Positions 25,728 to 34,360 of a stretch of DNA of 64,000 nucleotides are shown in pieces. The stretch covers positions 62,001 to 126,000 of the forward strand of contig JASBSY010000009.1 of NCBI GenBank assembly GCA_030148705.1, given 5' to 3'. The notes beneath the pieces are model-generated. The model was not told where the DNA came from. It saw only the letters and a program-made list of their open reading frames with translations, and made no database searches. A program made the position numbers and the translations under genes. Each line of letters opens with the position of its first letter. Positions within the stretch are counted from its first letter, which is position 1. Source of the stretch: Pukyongia sp. GTDB taxonomy: Bacteria; Bacteroidota; Bacteroidia; Flavobacteriales; Flavobacteriaceae.

Positions 25728-26306
25728 CTACAGTTCCATTAACGTTTTATAAACGAGTCTGGTTGGTAATCCCATTACGTTAAAGTAGCATCCTTCAATT
25801 CGTTCTATTCCAATATATCCTATCCATTCCTGAATTCCGTAACTACCGGCCTTATCAAAAGGATTAAAGGTTTCAACATAGTAGTCGATCTCGGCTTCGG
25901 AGAGTTCCCTGAACCAGACCACTGTGGTATCGCTCACTATATGCTGCCTGTCCTTCTGAGTAAAACATACCGAGGTGATGACCTCGTGTGTCCTGCCGCT
26001 TAAAGCAGCTAACATTTGTTTTGCCTCGTTCGCATCTGAAGGTTTGCCAATAGCCTGCCCATCCATCCATACAATGGTATCACTGGTGATGATAAGATCC
26101 CCTTCGGATAGATCCTTGAATGCCGAGGCCTTAAGTTTCGCCAGGTAATCGGTAATCTCGGCACCCTTGAGTGTAGAGGGATGAATTTCCTCTACTTCCC
26201 GTACCTCGATGCGGAAATCAATACCCAGTTCACGAAAAAAATGGTGCCGGCGTGGAGAGCCTGAAGCCAAAATGACGTTGAATTTTTTTAAGTGGTTGTT
26301 TATCAT
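25728..26306 (-). CDS. maf: Maf-like nucleoside triphosphate pyrophosphatase
   Basis: A 192-residue Maf/Ham1-fold pyrophosphatase that hydrolyses non-canonical or methylated NTPs, in the YhdE-type dTTP/UTP class. Markers: VILASGSPRRHHFFREL near the start, ITSDTIVWMDGQAIGKP with the catalytic Asp, SGRTHEVITSVC, and FDKAGSYGIQEW in the second half. I place the start at ATG 26306, which overlaps the upstream GNAT stop by 4 bases; a longer frame reaching 26405 would run 33 residues into the GNAT gene and lacks similarity to Maf. Confidence 0.93.
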   Translation of the reverse strand: MINNHLKKFNVILASGSPRRHHFFRELGIDFRIEVREVEEIHPSTLKGAEITDYLAKLKASAFKDLSEGDLIITSDTIVWMDGQAIGKPSDANEAKQMLAALSGRTHEVITSVCFTQKDRQHIVSDTTVVWFRELSEAEIDYYVETFNPFDKAGSYGIQEWIGYIGIERIEGCYFNVMGLPTRLVYKTLMEL

Positions 26307-26902
26307 TGAAGTCGTTTTTGGAGGTTCTCCCTCACCGAGGAATACCATTCGTCGGCCAGGATACTCAGTACAATGCTGTCTCGACGTCCAGAAGGACTCG
26401 CACAATTGTCTCTTAGTATCCCTTCTTCAACGCAGCCTATACTCTTCATGGCGGCAATACTCCTGATGTTCTTCGCGTCCGCACGAAATTCGAGTCGCCT
26501 GGCATAAAGATTCTCGAAGGCATATTCCAGTAATAAATACTTGCAGTGCTTGTTGAGGCCGGTGCCCTGGAATTCTTTACCATACCAGGTATAACCCAGG
26601 CTAAGGGCTTCGTGTGTTCGCTGTATATCGTAAAACCTTGTGCTGCCGGCATAGGCTTCCTTTAGTTTATCATACACTATAAACGGATAGGCCGTGCCCG
26701 CTCTTTGCTGTTCGAATGCGGCATTGAGGTAAATGTTCAGGTTTTCTTCGCCGTCAGCGGGGATAAGCGAATATGTCCATAATTCGGGTTCGTATATTGA
26801 AAAAGGGAGCAGATATTCTTTGTCTTCCGGCCGCAACCTGCGTAAGAGCACTCGTTCATCTTCCAGGATAATTTCAGCAGCCGTATTAAATTCCATTGAC
26901 AT
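26303..26902 (-). CDS. GNAT N-acetyltransferase (RimJ/RimL-like)
   Basis: A 199-residue acetyltransferase of the Acetyltransf_3 type. It shows RLRPEDKEYLLPFSIYEPELW, the strand GSTRFYDIQRTHEALSLGYTWYGKEFQGTGLN with an acetyl-CoA loop, and AKNIRSIAAMKSIGCVEEGILRDN at the C-terminus. The target is unknown: protein N-termini or small amines are both plausible. It starts 3 bases after the prenyltransferase stop; a second Met at residue 3 is an alternative start. Part of the 24187-29092 operon. Confidence 0.88.
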   Translation of the reverse strand: MSMEFNTAAEIILEDERVLLRRLRPEDKEYLLPFSIYEPELWTYSLIPADGEENLNIYLNAAFEQQRAGTAYPFIVYDKLKEAYAGSTRFYDIQRTHEALSLGYTWYGKEFQGTGLNKHCKYLLLEYAFENLYARRLEFRADAKNIRSIAAMKSIGCVEEGILRDNCASPSGRRDSIVLSILADEWYSSVRENLQKRLQ

Positions 26903-26905
26903 AAA

Positions 26906-27811
26906 TTAAAAGTATTTATAACCCAACATTGATAACATACCTGTTAACATGACGATTTTCAGCAAATGCGAAAGGAATGCGTATTCATGTTTCTTTTCGG
27001 CTCCCCAACACCTGATACAAAAATACAGTAACGGCGCCACTATTAACAACAGAAAATACAATACCATTATTTGTTGACTGTAAATAAAGGTGTACATGTA
27101 AATCACTATTCCGACAATGGTGAGGATACTTAGTAGGAATACGATCCTGGTAGTGCGCGTTCTTCCAAGAACGATTGCAAGGGTCTGCATTTCTCCTTTT
27201 CTGTCTCCGTTGATATCTTCCAGGTCTTTTACGATCTCTCTTATAAAATTCAACACGAATGCAAAGATTGCGTAATGCAGCACCAGTCCACTCGACTTGC
27301 TTTGGGCAGAAGTAATTGTGTCGTTTATGGCCGGATAGATATCAAATAAAACAACAACCAGCAATGATATGGCTACCAGTAGTGAAACGAGCAGGTTGCC
27401 AAACACCAGCATTGCCTTAATCTGTGATGAATACATATAAAGCAGCGCAGATACCACAATAAAAATAGCCGCCAGGGAGGGTTTTCCTAGAGAATTGGCC
27501 AATATGAATCCTGTAATTACCCCGGCTATATTAAGCAACAAATAATAGTTGTAGGCAGTTTTCTCCGAAACCTTCTTTGAAACCAGCACGCGGTCAGGTT
27601 TATTTACCCTGTCTATTTCCACATCATTGATGTCGTTGATCACGTTCCCGGCAGCGGCAATTAAAACTGAGGCCAGCACCAGCAATCCGAATTCACCGGT
27701 GGTAAGGGCGGTTTCCGTGTCGAAGGCCGGGAAGATGGCAAATTTTATCAGGCACTGGGCCAGGACGATCAAGAATAGGTTCGCGGGTCTTAATATGTGG
27801 AGATAAGCCAT
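26906..27811 (-). CDS. UbiA-family prenyltransferase
   Basis: A 301-residue membrane protein with about eight or nine helices. Two Asp-rich Mg-prenyl-pyrophosphate motifs are visible: NVINDINDVEIDR (Asn59 to Asp67) and KDLEDINGDRKGE. Flavobacterial members are usually called geranylgeranylglycerol-phosphate geranylgeranyltransferase, but the acceptor is uncertain; menaquinone, heme or a lipid head group are possible. Its ATG overlaps the stop of the KdsC-like gene by one base (TAATG). Embedded in the same operon as maf. Confidence 0.85.
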   Translation of the reverse strand: MAYLHILRPANLFLIVLAQCLIKFAIFPAFDTETALTTGEFGLLVLASVLIAAAGNVINDINDVEIDRVNKPDRVLVSKKVSEKTAYNYYLLLNIAGVITGFILANSLGKPSLAAIFIVVSALLYMYSSQIKAMLVFGNLLVSLLVAISLLVVVLFDIYPAINDTITSAQSKSSGLVLHYAIFAFVLNFIREIVKDLEDINGDRKGEMQTLAIVLGRTRTTRIVFLLSILTIVGIVIYMYTFIYSQQIMVLYFLLLIVAPLLYFCIRCWGAEKKHEYAFLSHLLKIVMLTGMLSMLGYKYF

Positions 27812-28344
27812 TAGTCGTACTTAGCACCGGTGTTTTCAGACAGCAGCCATTTCTCCTGAACCTTTAATACCTGTTCAATGATATCTCGTACACAGCCATC
27901 GCCTCCTTTCCGGTGGGAAATGTATTTACAAATCTCTTTGATCTCCGGAACGGCATTTTGCGGACAACAGGGCAGACCTACCATTTTCATTACCTCTAGG
28001 TCCGGGATGTCATCACCCATAAATAACACGTTTTCGAGTTTTACTTCCTTCCTAACAAGATAATTTTCCAGCACTTTCCTCTTATTGTCGGCACCAAGGA
28101 ATACATCGGTTATTCCCAGGCCGTTAAGACGCAAGCGCACCCCTTCGTTATACCCGCCGCTGATAATGCAAACGTTAAATCCGGTATCCACAGCCGTCTT
28201 TAAACCATATCCATCTTTGATATTCATGCTGCGAAGGAGTCCGCCGGTGGTGTCTATAAGCACATTACCATCTGTAAGAACGCCGTCGACGTCGAAAATC
28301 ATGGTGGTAATATGTTTCAGATATTCCTTATAGCTTTTTTCCAT
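27811..28344 (-). CDS. KdsC-like HAD phosphatase
   Basis: A 177-residue HAD-superfamily hydrolase of the C0 (capless) type. DxD is in MIFDVDGVLTDGNV (Asp18, Asp20), followed by IKDGYGLKTAVDTG, CIISGG and FMGDDIPDLEVMKMVGLPCCPQNAVPEI, the KdsC pattern. It probably dephosphorylates KDO-8-phosphate for lipopolysaccharide, or a related sugar acid phosphate. ATG 28344 is preferred; a longer frame from 28395 adds 17 residues inside the upstream gene. It overlaps that gene by 17 bases. Confidence 0.88.
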   Translation of the reverse strand: MEKSYKEYLKHITTMIFDVDGVLTDGNVLIDTTGGLLRSMNIKDGYGLKTAVDTGFNVCIISGGYNEGVRLRLNGLGITDVFLGADNKRKVLENYLVRKEVKLENVLFMGDDIPDLEVMKMVGLPCCPQNAVPEIKEICKYISHRKGGDGCVRDIIEQVLKVQEKWLLSENTGAKYD

Positions 28345-29092
28345 ATGTAGATTGTATTGCTCTGGTGATTTGAGAATACAGTTCTCTGTGATCACTGTTT
28401 CCGAGCAAATTTAAATGTTTTTTTATTGTTTTAAGATCGTTGCGCTTCGCCGGACCTGTTTGGGCTTCGGAAGGGGCAAGAGTGGCTATTTTCTTAGCGG
28501 TTTCATAAATTAACGGTTTCAGCAAAGAGAAATCGAGCTCTTTTTCCTCGAGGAAATCCATGGCAATCCTATACATATGATTGCTGAAATTGTTGACAAA
28601 CACCGCTGCCAGGTGGATACTGGCACGTGCTTCGGAATTTATCACCCGGACTGTACGGGAAATGCGCTCACCTAAAATCGTGAGCAACTCCAGGTCTTCC
28701 CGGTTTTCCGCCTCTATACAGACAGGAATCTCTAAAAAATTCACAGACTTTCCTTTTGAAAAGGTCTGTAGCGGATAGAATACCCCGCGCCTATTACAGT
28801 CTGAAAGTTCTGTAAGAGGAACGCTTCCGGAGGTGTGAACGATAAACTTATTGTCTTCTGAAAAGTTGTCTGAAAATTCCCGAATGCAATCATCGGGCAT
28901 CGCAAGGATATAGACATCGGCCTCCTGTAGTGCATCGATGGAGGTACTGAATTGAATATTGCTTAAAAAATCGGGTTTAACAACTTCCGAACGATTGTAA
29001 ATTTGAAGTAATTCAACTCCCTCAGCAGAATGAAAAGCAGTTGCAAGATGCCATCCCACATTTCCGAAGCCTAAGATCACCACTCGAATCAT
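28328..29092 (-). CDS. Rossmann-like / DUF2520 oxidoreductase
   Basis: A 254-residue protein. The N-terminal NADP-binding Rossmann domain begins VVILGFGNVGWHLATAF, then VYILAMPDDCIREFS and VHTSGSVPL. The C-terminal DUF2520 helical domain follows (AVFVNNFSNHMYRIA, LKPLIYETAKKIATLAPSEAQTGPAKRND). The architecture resembles pyrroline-5-carboxylate reductase or ketopantoate-type reductases. The substrate is unknown. First gene of the seven-gene operon. It diverges from the truncated hemoglobin gene across 74 bases. Confidence 0.88.
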   Translation of the reverse strand: MIRVVILGFGNVGWHLATAFHSAEGVELLQIYNRSEVVKPDFLSNIQFSTSIDALQEADVYILAMPDDCIREFSDNFSEDNKFIVHTSGSVPLTELSDCNRRGVFYPLQTFSKGKSVNFLEIPVCIEAENREDLELLTILGERISRTVRVINSEARASIHLAAVFVNNFSNHMYRIAMDFLEEKELDFSLLKPLIYETAKKIATLAPSEAQTGPAKRNDLKTIKKHLNLLGNSDHRELYSQITRAIQSTYGKKL

Positions 29093-29138
29093 AAGGCTAA
29101 GGTAGTAACTTTTTACACATTATTCCCGCTGATAAGAG

Positions 29139-29146
29139 TATCTTTG
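29139..29146 (+). promoter_or_regulatory. -7 promoter element of the truncated hemoglobin gene
   Basis: Exact TATCTTTG, 20 bases before the ATG at 29167. A -33 element is not clear. Confidence 0.4.
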
Positions 29147-29166
29147 GAAGGCAAATCTGCTAATTT

Positions 29167-29556
29167 ATGGCCGATATTTCAGGACGTGAGGATATTAGAA
29201 AACTGGTATATAAATTTTACGACAAGGTTCGTGCGAATGCGCTTTTAGGCCCTGTATTCAACAATACTATTTCCAACTGGCCCTCCCACCTGGAGCATTT
29301 AACCGACTTTTGGGAAAGCAATCTGTTGTTTAAAAAAAGCTATAAAGGCGATCCAATAAAAAAACATATTGATGTGGATCGAGCTCATCGTCAAAGTATA
29401 AACGCCATGCACTTTGGTGTCTGGATCAACCTGTGGTATGAAACAGTGGATGAGTTGTTTGAAGGAGAGGTGGCACAAATTGCTAAGAATCGGGCCAGAA
29501 ACATGGGAACTTTCATTCATTTAAAGATTTTCGAGGCGCGAAAAAACACCGAGTGA
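29167..29556 (+). CDS. Group III truncated hemoglobin
   Basis: A 129-residue globin of the 2-on-2 fold, group III. Recognisable segments: IRKLVYKFYDKVRANALLGPVFN, WPSHLEHLTDFWESNLLF, GDPIKKHIDVDRAHRQSINAMHFGVWINLWYETVDE. The His residues in the middle supply the proximal and distal heme contacts, though assignment by eye is not exact. Roles suggested for the family include NO or oxygen handling. It lies directly before the cytochrome c assembly gene on the same strand, which fits a heme-related neighbourhood. Confidence 0.92.
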   Translation: MADISGREDIRKLVYKFYDKVRANALLGPVFNNTISNWPSHLEHLTDFWESNLLFKKSYKGDPIKKHIDVDRAHRQSINAMHFGVWINLWYETVDELFEGEVAQIAKNRARNMGTFIHLKIFEARKNTE

Positions 29557-29586
29557 AAAACAGTGAAATACCATCCGGGTTTTAGG

Positions 29587-29615
29587 TTGAATCTGCCTGT
29601 AATTAGCTAAATTTG
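29587..29615 (+). promoter_or_regulatory. Promoter of ccsBA
   Basis: TTG (29587-29589), 18 bases, TAAATTTG (29608-29615): a full match to the Bacteroidota consensus. The start codon lies 17 bases downstream. Confidence 0.7.
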
Positions 29616-29631
29616 CACAAAATTTCGCTGC

Positions 29632-32600
29632 ATGCAAAAGAAACTGGCTTCAATTCTGTTTTCCACCCGTCTTACTGCTGTATTGTTTATTGTTTTTGCC
29701 GCTGCAATGGCTGTAGGAACTTTTCTGGATGCTTCTTCAGAAACCTCTCCAACCCCTTATACCAGGGAGTTGATCTATAATGCGTGGTGGTTCGAACTCA
29801 TCATGGTATTGTTCGTGGTTAATTTTATAGGAAACATCTTCCGCTTCAGACTTTATAAAAAAGAAAAGTGGGCTACTCTTACACTACACCTCTCTTTTAT
29901 TCTTATTCTTATTGGCGCTTTTGTTACGCGCTATATTGGATATGAAGGGCGGATGAGTATCAGAGAAGGCGCCACCGAAAATACTTTTCTGTCTGATCAG
30001 ACCTATTTAACCATGTTCATCGATGGAGATTATGTAGTTGATGGCGTGCAAATGCGTAGGAATGTTGCCCCTAAAAAGCTCAGGTTGTCCGAACGCCTGG
30101 ATAACGACTTCACCCTTAAGACAGATTACAACAACACGGAGGTTATTGTTTCCTACAAGGATTTTATTCCTAATGCCAAGGAGGGCTTGATCCCTTCAGA
30201 AGAGGGAGAGGAATATTTAAAACTGGTTGAAGCAGGCGAGGGCAGTCGTCACGACCACTGGTTGAAAACCGGGGAAATAGCCAATATACACAACATACTT
30301 TTTACCCTAAATAACCCCACGGAAGGCGCCATCAATATCGCGATAGATTCCACCGGTGCTTATACAATCGAAAGTCCGTTTGAGGGCTCATACCTGCGAA
30401 TGGCCGACCAGCAAAGGGGAGAGGTGGTGGCCGACAGTGTACAGCCGCTGGTACTGCGATCCCTGTATGAGTTGGCAGGTACGGCGTTTGTGATCCCGGA
30501 TCCAGTAATCAGAGGTAAAAAGGGAATAGTACAGGCAGATCCGGGCGAACAGACCAATAGTGATGCCTTGGTCGTTGATGTTAGCTCCGGAGGTGAAACA
30601 AAGACCTTAGAGCTGCTGGGCGGAATCGGGACCTACCCCAATCCGAAAAAAGTTAGTCTTGGAGCGCTTGATGTCTATCTCGCTTACGGTTCCAGGCAGT
30701 ACGAACTTCCTTTCAGCATTACCCTGAACGATTTTATCGCAGATAAATACCCCGGAACTGAAAGCAGCTATTCAGCCTTTAAGAGTAAAATAACGGTAAA
30801 TGATTCGGAGACAGAATTCTTCGATTACGAGATCTATATGAACCATGTGCTCGATCATAAGGGGTATCGCTTTTTCCAGGCGAGCTTCGATTCGGATGAA
30901 AAAGGGACGGTTCTTTCGGTGAATCACGACTGGTGGGGCACCTGGATCACCTATATTGGATATTTCTTGTTGTATTTCGGACTAATGGCAATCCTGTTCG
31001 ATAAGAACACTCGCTTCGGCACATTAAAGGTGATGCTCGACAAGATCAAAGCCAAAAAGGCTGCGCTTTCACTAGTGGCCTTGCTCGCACTTTCGGGAAC
31101 CACTCTGGCACAGGACCAGCACGAACATCGTGAAATGGCAAAAAAGCAACTCGATTCGATGATTCTTGCAAACGCCGTTGATAAGGAACACGCTGCAAAG
31201 TTTTCGGAGTTGATCATTCAGGACAACGGCCGGATGAAACCGGTGAATACCTATGCCAGTGAACTATTAAGAAAGATAAGCAGGGAGGATTCGTACGAAG
31301 GTTTGAACGCAAATCAGGTCTTTCTCTCTATGACCGAATTTCCGAGAATCTGGATAGAGATTCCGCTAATCTACCTCAAACGCGGCAACGATAGTTTAAG
31401 GCAAGTACTTGGAGTACCTGAAGATGCAGGTCGAATTGCGATGATAGACCTGTTTGATGCTGAAGGCAACAACAAACTCGAACCCTATCTGGAGGAAGCG
31501 ACCAAAAAAACGAATCCCAACCAGTTTGAAAAAGACTTTATCAAGACCTATGAAAGTGTTTATTTACTCAACCAGGCACTGAGCGGGAGTATTCTTAAAA
31601 TATTTCCTATTCCAAATCATCCCAACGACAAATGGGTTTCCTACCCGGAATTGAATGAAGCCAATTTTAAAGGGATGGATTCGGTAGCAACAAGGAGTAT
31701 CTTGCCGGCATACTTTCAAACAGTCGCCCAGGGACGTCAAACAGGCGATTACAGTCAGGCAGAGGAAATTTTGGAGGGCTTGCACAATTTCCAGATGAAA
31801 TACGGGGCTGAGGTGATGCCAAGCGACAATAAGATCACAGCCGAGATACTTTATAATAAAGTTGACGTATTTAACAGGTTATACAAGTATTTCACTGTGA
31901 TAGGTATCCTTATGTTCCTGTTTATTATTCTCAGGATCTTTAAAGATAATAGAACGCTCGGGGTGCTTGTGAACGTGTGTAAATATATCATATGGGTGAT
32001 GTTTGCGGCCATGACCCTGGGACTGATAGCCCGGTGGTATATAAGCGGACATGCGCCCTGGAGTGATGCTTACGAGTCTATAATTTATGTTGCCTGGGCC
32101 ACTGTTTTCTTCGGTCTGGCATTTGGAAGGAAAAGCGACCTTACCATTGCGTCTACGGCCTTTGTGGCGGCCATAATACTGTGGGTAGCCAACCAGAACT
32201 GGCTCGACCCTTCCATCGCGAATTTACAGCCTGTGCTGGACAGTTATTGGTTAATGATCCATGTTGCGGTTATTGTGGCAAGCTACGGACCCTTTACCCT
32301 GGGAATGATACTGGCAGCCACCAGTTTATTGCTGATGCTGCTTACTACCAAAAAGAATGTTGTAAAAATGGACCTGAACATCAGGGAACTCACAGTCATT
32401 ACCGAGATGGCCCTTACTGTTGGCCTGGTGATGTTAACCATTGGAAACTTTTTGGGCGGCCAGTGGGCCAACGAGTCCTGGGGTAGGTACTGGGGCTGGG
32501 ATCCAAAAGAAACCTGGGCACTTATCAGCATTATGATTTACGCCTTTGTAATTCATATGCGACTGGTTCCGGGACTGCGCAGCAGGTGGTTCTTTAATGT

Positions 32601-32796
32601 TATGGCATTATTTGCATATGCCTCCATCATGATGACCTATTTCGGAGTAAACTTTTATTTAACAGGTCTTCATTCCTATGCGAGTGGGGATGCTCCGGTG
32701 ACGCCAACCTTTGTGTGGTATATTGTTTTATTTGCCGCATTACTGAGTACCGCGGCTTATTTCAGCTTTAAGAAATTCTATAAAAAAAGAGGATAA
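29632..32796 (+). CDS. ccsBA: Fused CcsB-CcsA cytochrome c synthase
   Basis: A 1054-residue fusion of the System II cytochrome c assembly proteins. The N-terminal half is ResB/CcsB-like: early membrane helices, a large periplasmic domain, and YFFQAS-type beta segments. Around residue 475-490 there is a membrane or signal-like stretch (ALSLVALLALSGTTLAQ). A second periplasmic region and the CcsA part follow. The heme-handling WWD-like motif YWGWDPKETWALI is at residues 953-965. It moves heme across the membrane and ligates it to CXXCH sites of apocytochromes. It has its own promoter and a terminator overlapping its stop codon. Confidence 0.94.
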   Translation: MQKKLASILFSTRLTAVLFIVFAAAMAVGTFLDASSETSPTPYTRELIYNAWWFELIMVLFVVNFIGNIFRFRLYKKEKWATLTLHLSFILILIGAFVTRYIGYEGRMSIREGATENTFLSDQTYLTMFIDGDYVVDGVQMRRNVAPKKLRLSERLDNDFTLKTDYNNTEVIVSYKDFIPNAKEGLIPSEEGEEYLKLVEAGEGSRHDHWLKTGEIANIHNILFTLNNPTEGAINIAIDSTGAYTIESPFEGSYLRMADQQRGEVVADSVQPLVLRSLYELAGTAFVIPDPVIRGKKGIVQADPGEQTNSDALVVDVSSGGETKTLELLGGIGTYPNPKKVSLGALDVYLAYGSRQYELPFSITLNDFIADKYPGTESSYSAFKSKITVNDSETEFFDYEIYMNHVLDHKGYRFFQASFDSDEKGTVLSVNHDWWGTWITYIGYFLLYFGLMAILFDKNTRFGTLKVMLDKIKAKKAALSLVALLALSGTTLAQDQHEHREMAKKQLDSMILANAVDKEHAAKFSELIIQDNGRMKPVNTYASELLRKISREDSYEGLNANQVFLSMTEFPRIWIEIPLIYLKRGNDSLRQVLGVPEDAGRIAMIDLFDAEGNNKLEPYLEEATKKTNPNQFEKDFIKTYESVYLLNQALSGSILKIFPIPNHPNDKWVSYPELNEANFKGMDSVATRSILPAYFQTVAQGRQTGDYSQAEEILEGLHNFQMKYGAEVMPSDNKITAEILYNKVDVFNRLYKYFTVIGILMFLFIILRIFKDNRTLGVLVNVCKYIIWVMFAAMTLGLIARWYISGHAPWSDAYESIIYVAWATVFFGLAFGRKSDLTIASTAFVAAIILWVANQNWLDPSIANLQPVLDSYWLMIHVAVIVASYGPFTLGMILAATSLLLMLLTTKKNVVKMDLNIRELTVITEMALTVGLVMLTIGNFLGGQWANESWGRYWGWDPKETWALISIMIYAFVIHMRLVPGLRSRWFFNVMALFAYASIMMTYFGVNFYLTGLHSYASGDAPVTPTFVWYIVLFAALLSTAAYFSFKKFYKKRG

Positions 32797-32819
32797 GTTG
32801 TTCAAACATATCCTCTTTT
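32785..32819 (+). terminator. Terminator of ccsBA overlapping its stop codon
   Basis: AAAAGAGGATA / TATCCTCTTTT, 11 perfect pairs around a 13-base loop. The stop codon TAA (32794-32796) lies at the end of the left arm. Flanking A and T runs make it usable in both directions. Confidence 0.75.
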
Positions 32820-32909
32820 ACTATTAACTAGAATAGATTTGCAAATACTGCAGTCGTTATCAGGGTCTCTGGATAATCCTATCCTGAACCGACCGAGTTT
32901 CTTTTCAGG

Positions 32910-34223
32910 TTAGTTATAAATATAATCGGCCTGTGCGTCCACCATTCGATAATCTTCCTGAATGTGTTCGCTTATTTCAAGCTTTTGATACAGTTCCTTG
33001 GTTTGTTCTTCGATTTCGGCCACGGTCGTTTTTAGCTTTCGCGCAATCTTCGTGTTGTCCTTTCCTTCAGAAATATACTGAAGTAATTTTATTTCAAAAC
33101 CATCCAGATCGTAGTGCATGATAAGGTTTTCCAGGTAAACCTCTTCCATCAGCTGCTGGGCATTTTTCCGATTGATCACTTCCTGTCTCTTTAAGAATAT
33201 TCTGAGCTCTGTTTGTCTCATTTGCACTTCCTCTTTAATGGCTCGCATCCTGTAGACGATGGCATACGTTAACAGGAGCATCTCTACAACCAATGCCACC
33301 TTGAGATGGGAAGGCTGGGAGGAGAGAAATTCGAAGCCAAGATTACTCAAAACGAAATAGTCTATGGCGAATAACAATGGAATGCTGTAAGCAATTACAT
33401 AGAATTTTGGGTAGTTCTTTTTGCTGAATAGATAAACTCCCGCCAGAAAATATAGGCCGGCAACTGAAAAAGACACGGCATTAGCAATGGAAGCGAGTAA
33501 ATCCATACCTGAGATCCAATTCATCACGATTATTAACGCACTGGCCGAAAACAAAAATGTTGCAACCCATTGCAGTTTAGGAAACGTCTCCTGAAGATTC
33601 AGGTATTTGGTTGCAAACCACGCTCCCAGCGTACAACTGGCCAATACCAAAACAGCCTCTAGGGTTGGATTCATCGTAAGGGATTCCAGGCCAATAAGCG
33701 CCATTAAGCCATCATTGAAGAATAACAAGCTCCCGATAGCGACTAAAGAGAGTAAATAGATGAGGAATAATTTCTCATTGAACAGAAAATAGCACACCAG
33801 GTTAAGCAGTATAACCATGAGGGAAAACCCGTAAAACATTCCTTCAGCGAAGGAAGAAGCCATGATAGTACCATTGGTTTGCGTCGTTGAGCCGGCTTCA
33901 TTTAAAACTTTTGCGGAATTTGCCGATCTAGCTTCTAAATAATTGTAGGAATTTTCTTCAATTTGCGAAAAATGAAAATTTGGAAGATTAGTTCCCGAAG
34001 CATCTTTTAAGGTGCTGTTATGCGAACTTATCAATAGTTTTTCAGTAGGATTAAGTGCCACTGAATTCTCAGGGTTGGCAATTTCTTTATTCTTCTTACT
34101 GGTTGATTTGTAAATGTTTAGCGTTGAGTTATTGCTGTTCGACGAACTGGCCGTAAGATCACTTGGTGAGGCCAGAACGAACATTAAAAGACACAATGCG
34201 AGGGGTAAAAATTGCAGTCTCAT
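32910..34223 (-). CDS. 7TM membrane protein with C-terminal LuxR-type HTH
   Basis: A 437-residue protein with an unusual layout. After a signal peptide (1-25) comes a Ser/Asn-rich extracytoplasmic region (about 26-128), then seven hydrophobic helices (about 131-325) resembling the 7TMR-DISM receptor module. A coiled-coil linker (327-365) follows, then a GerE/LuxR-like helix-turn-helix: YDLDGFEIKLLQYISEGKDNTKIARKLKTTVAEIEEQ (371-407). It would be a one-component regulator that senses outside and binds DNA from the membrane. The extracellular part does not look like the usual DISMED sensing domain. Neighbours are ccsBA and fumC, both likely unrelated. Confidence 0.75.
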   Translation of the reverse strand: MRLQFLPLALCLLMFVLASPSDLTASSSNSNNSTLNIYKSTSKKNKEIANPENSVALNPTEKLLISSHNSTLKDASGTNLPNFHFSQIEENSYNYLEARSANSAKVLNEAGSTTQTNGTIMASSFAEGMFYGFSLMVILLNLVCYFLFNEKLFLIYLLSLVAIGSLLFFNDGLMALIGLESLTMNPTLEAVLVLASCTLGAWFATKYLNLQETFPKLQWVATFLFSASALIIVMNWISGMDLLASIANAVSFSVAGLYFLAGVYLFSKKNYPKFYVIAYSIPLLFAIDYFVLSNLGFEFLSSQPSHLKVALVVEMLLLTYAIVYRMRAIKEEVQMRQTELRIFLKRQEVINRKNAQQLMEEVYLENLIMHYDLDGFEIKLLQYISEGKDNTKIARKLKTTVAEIEEQTKELYQKLEISEHIQEDYRMVDAQADYIYN

Positions 34224-34360
34224 AAAAGTAGGTTTTAATAATTTGGGTATAGCAATATACGCAAAAATTACATTTCACCTAATAAATCTGCATTTTATCG
34301 ATAAAAAATTCACTTATGTTAAAATTTAATAAGAAAATTAACAGCTATACGTAGTGAAAA

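Noticed and set aside
26307-26405. N-terminal extension of the Maf protein
   Set aside because: These 33 codons lie within the GNAT gene; Maf similarity starts only after ATG 26306.
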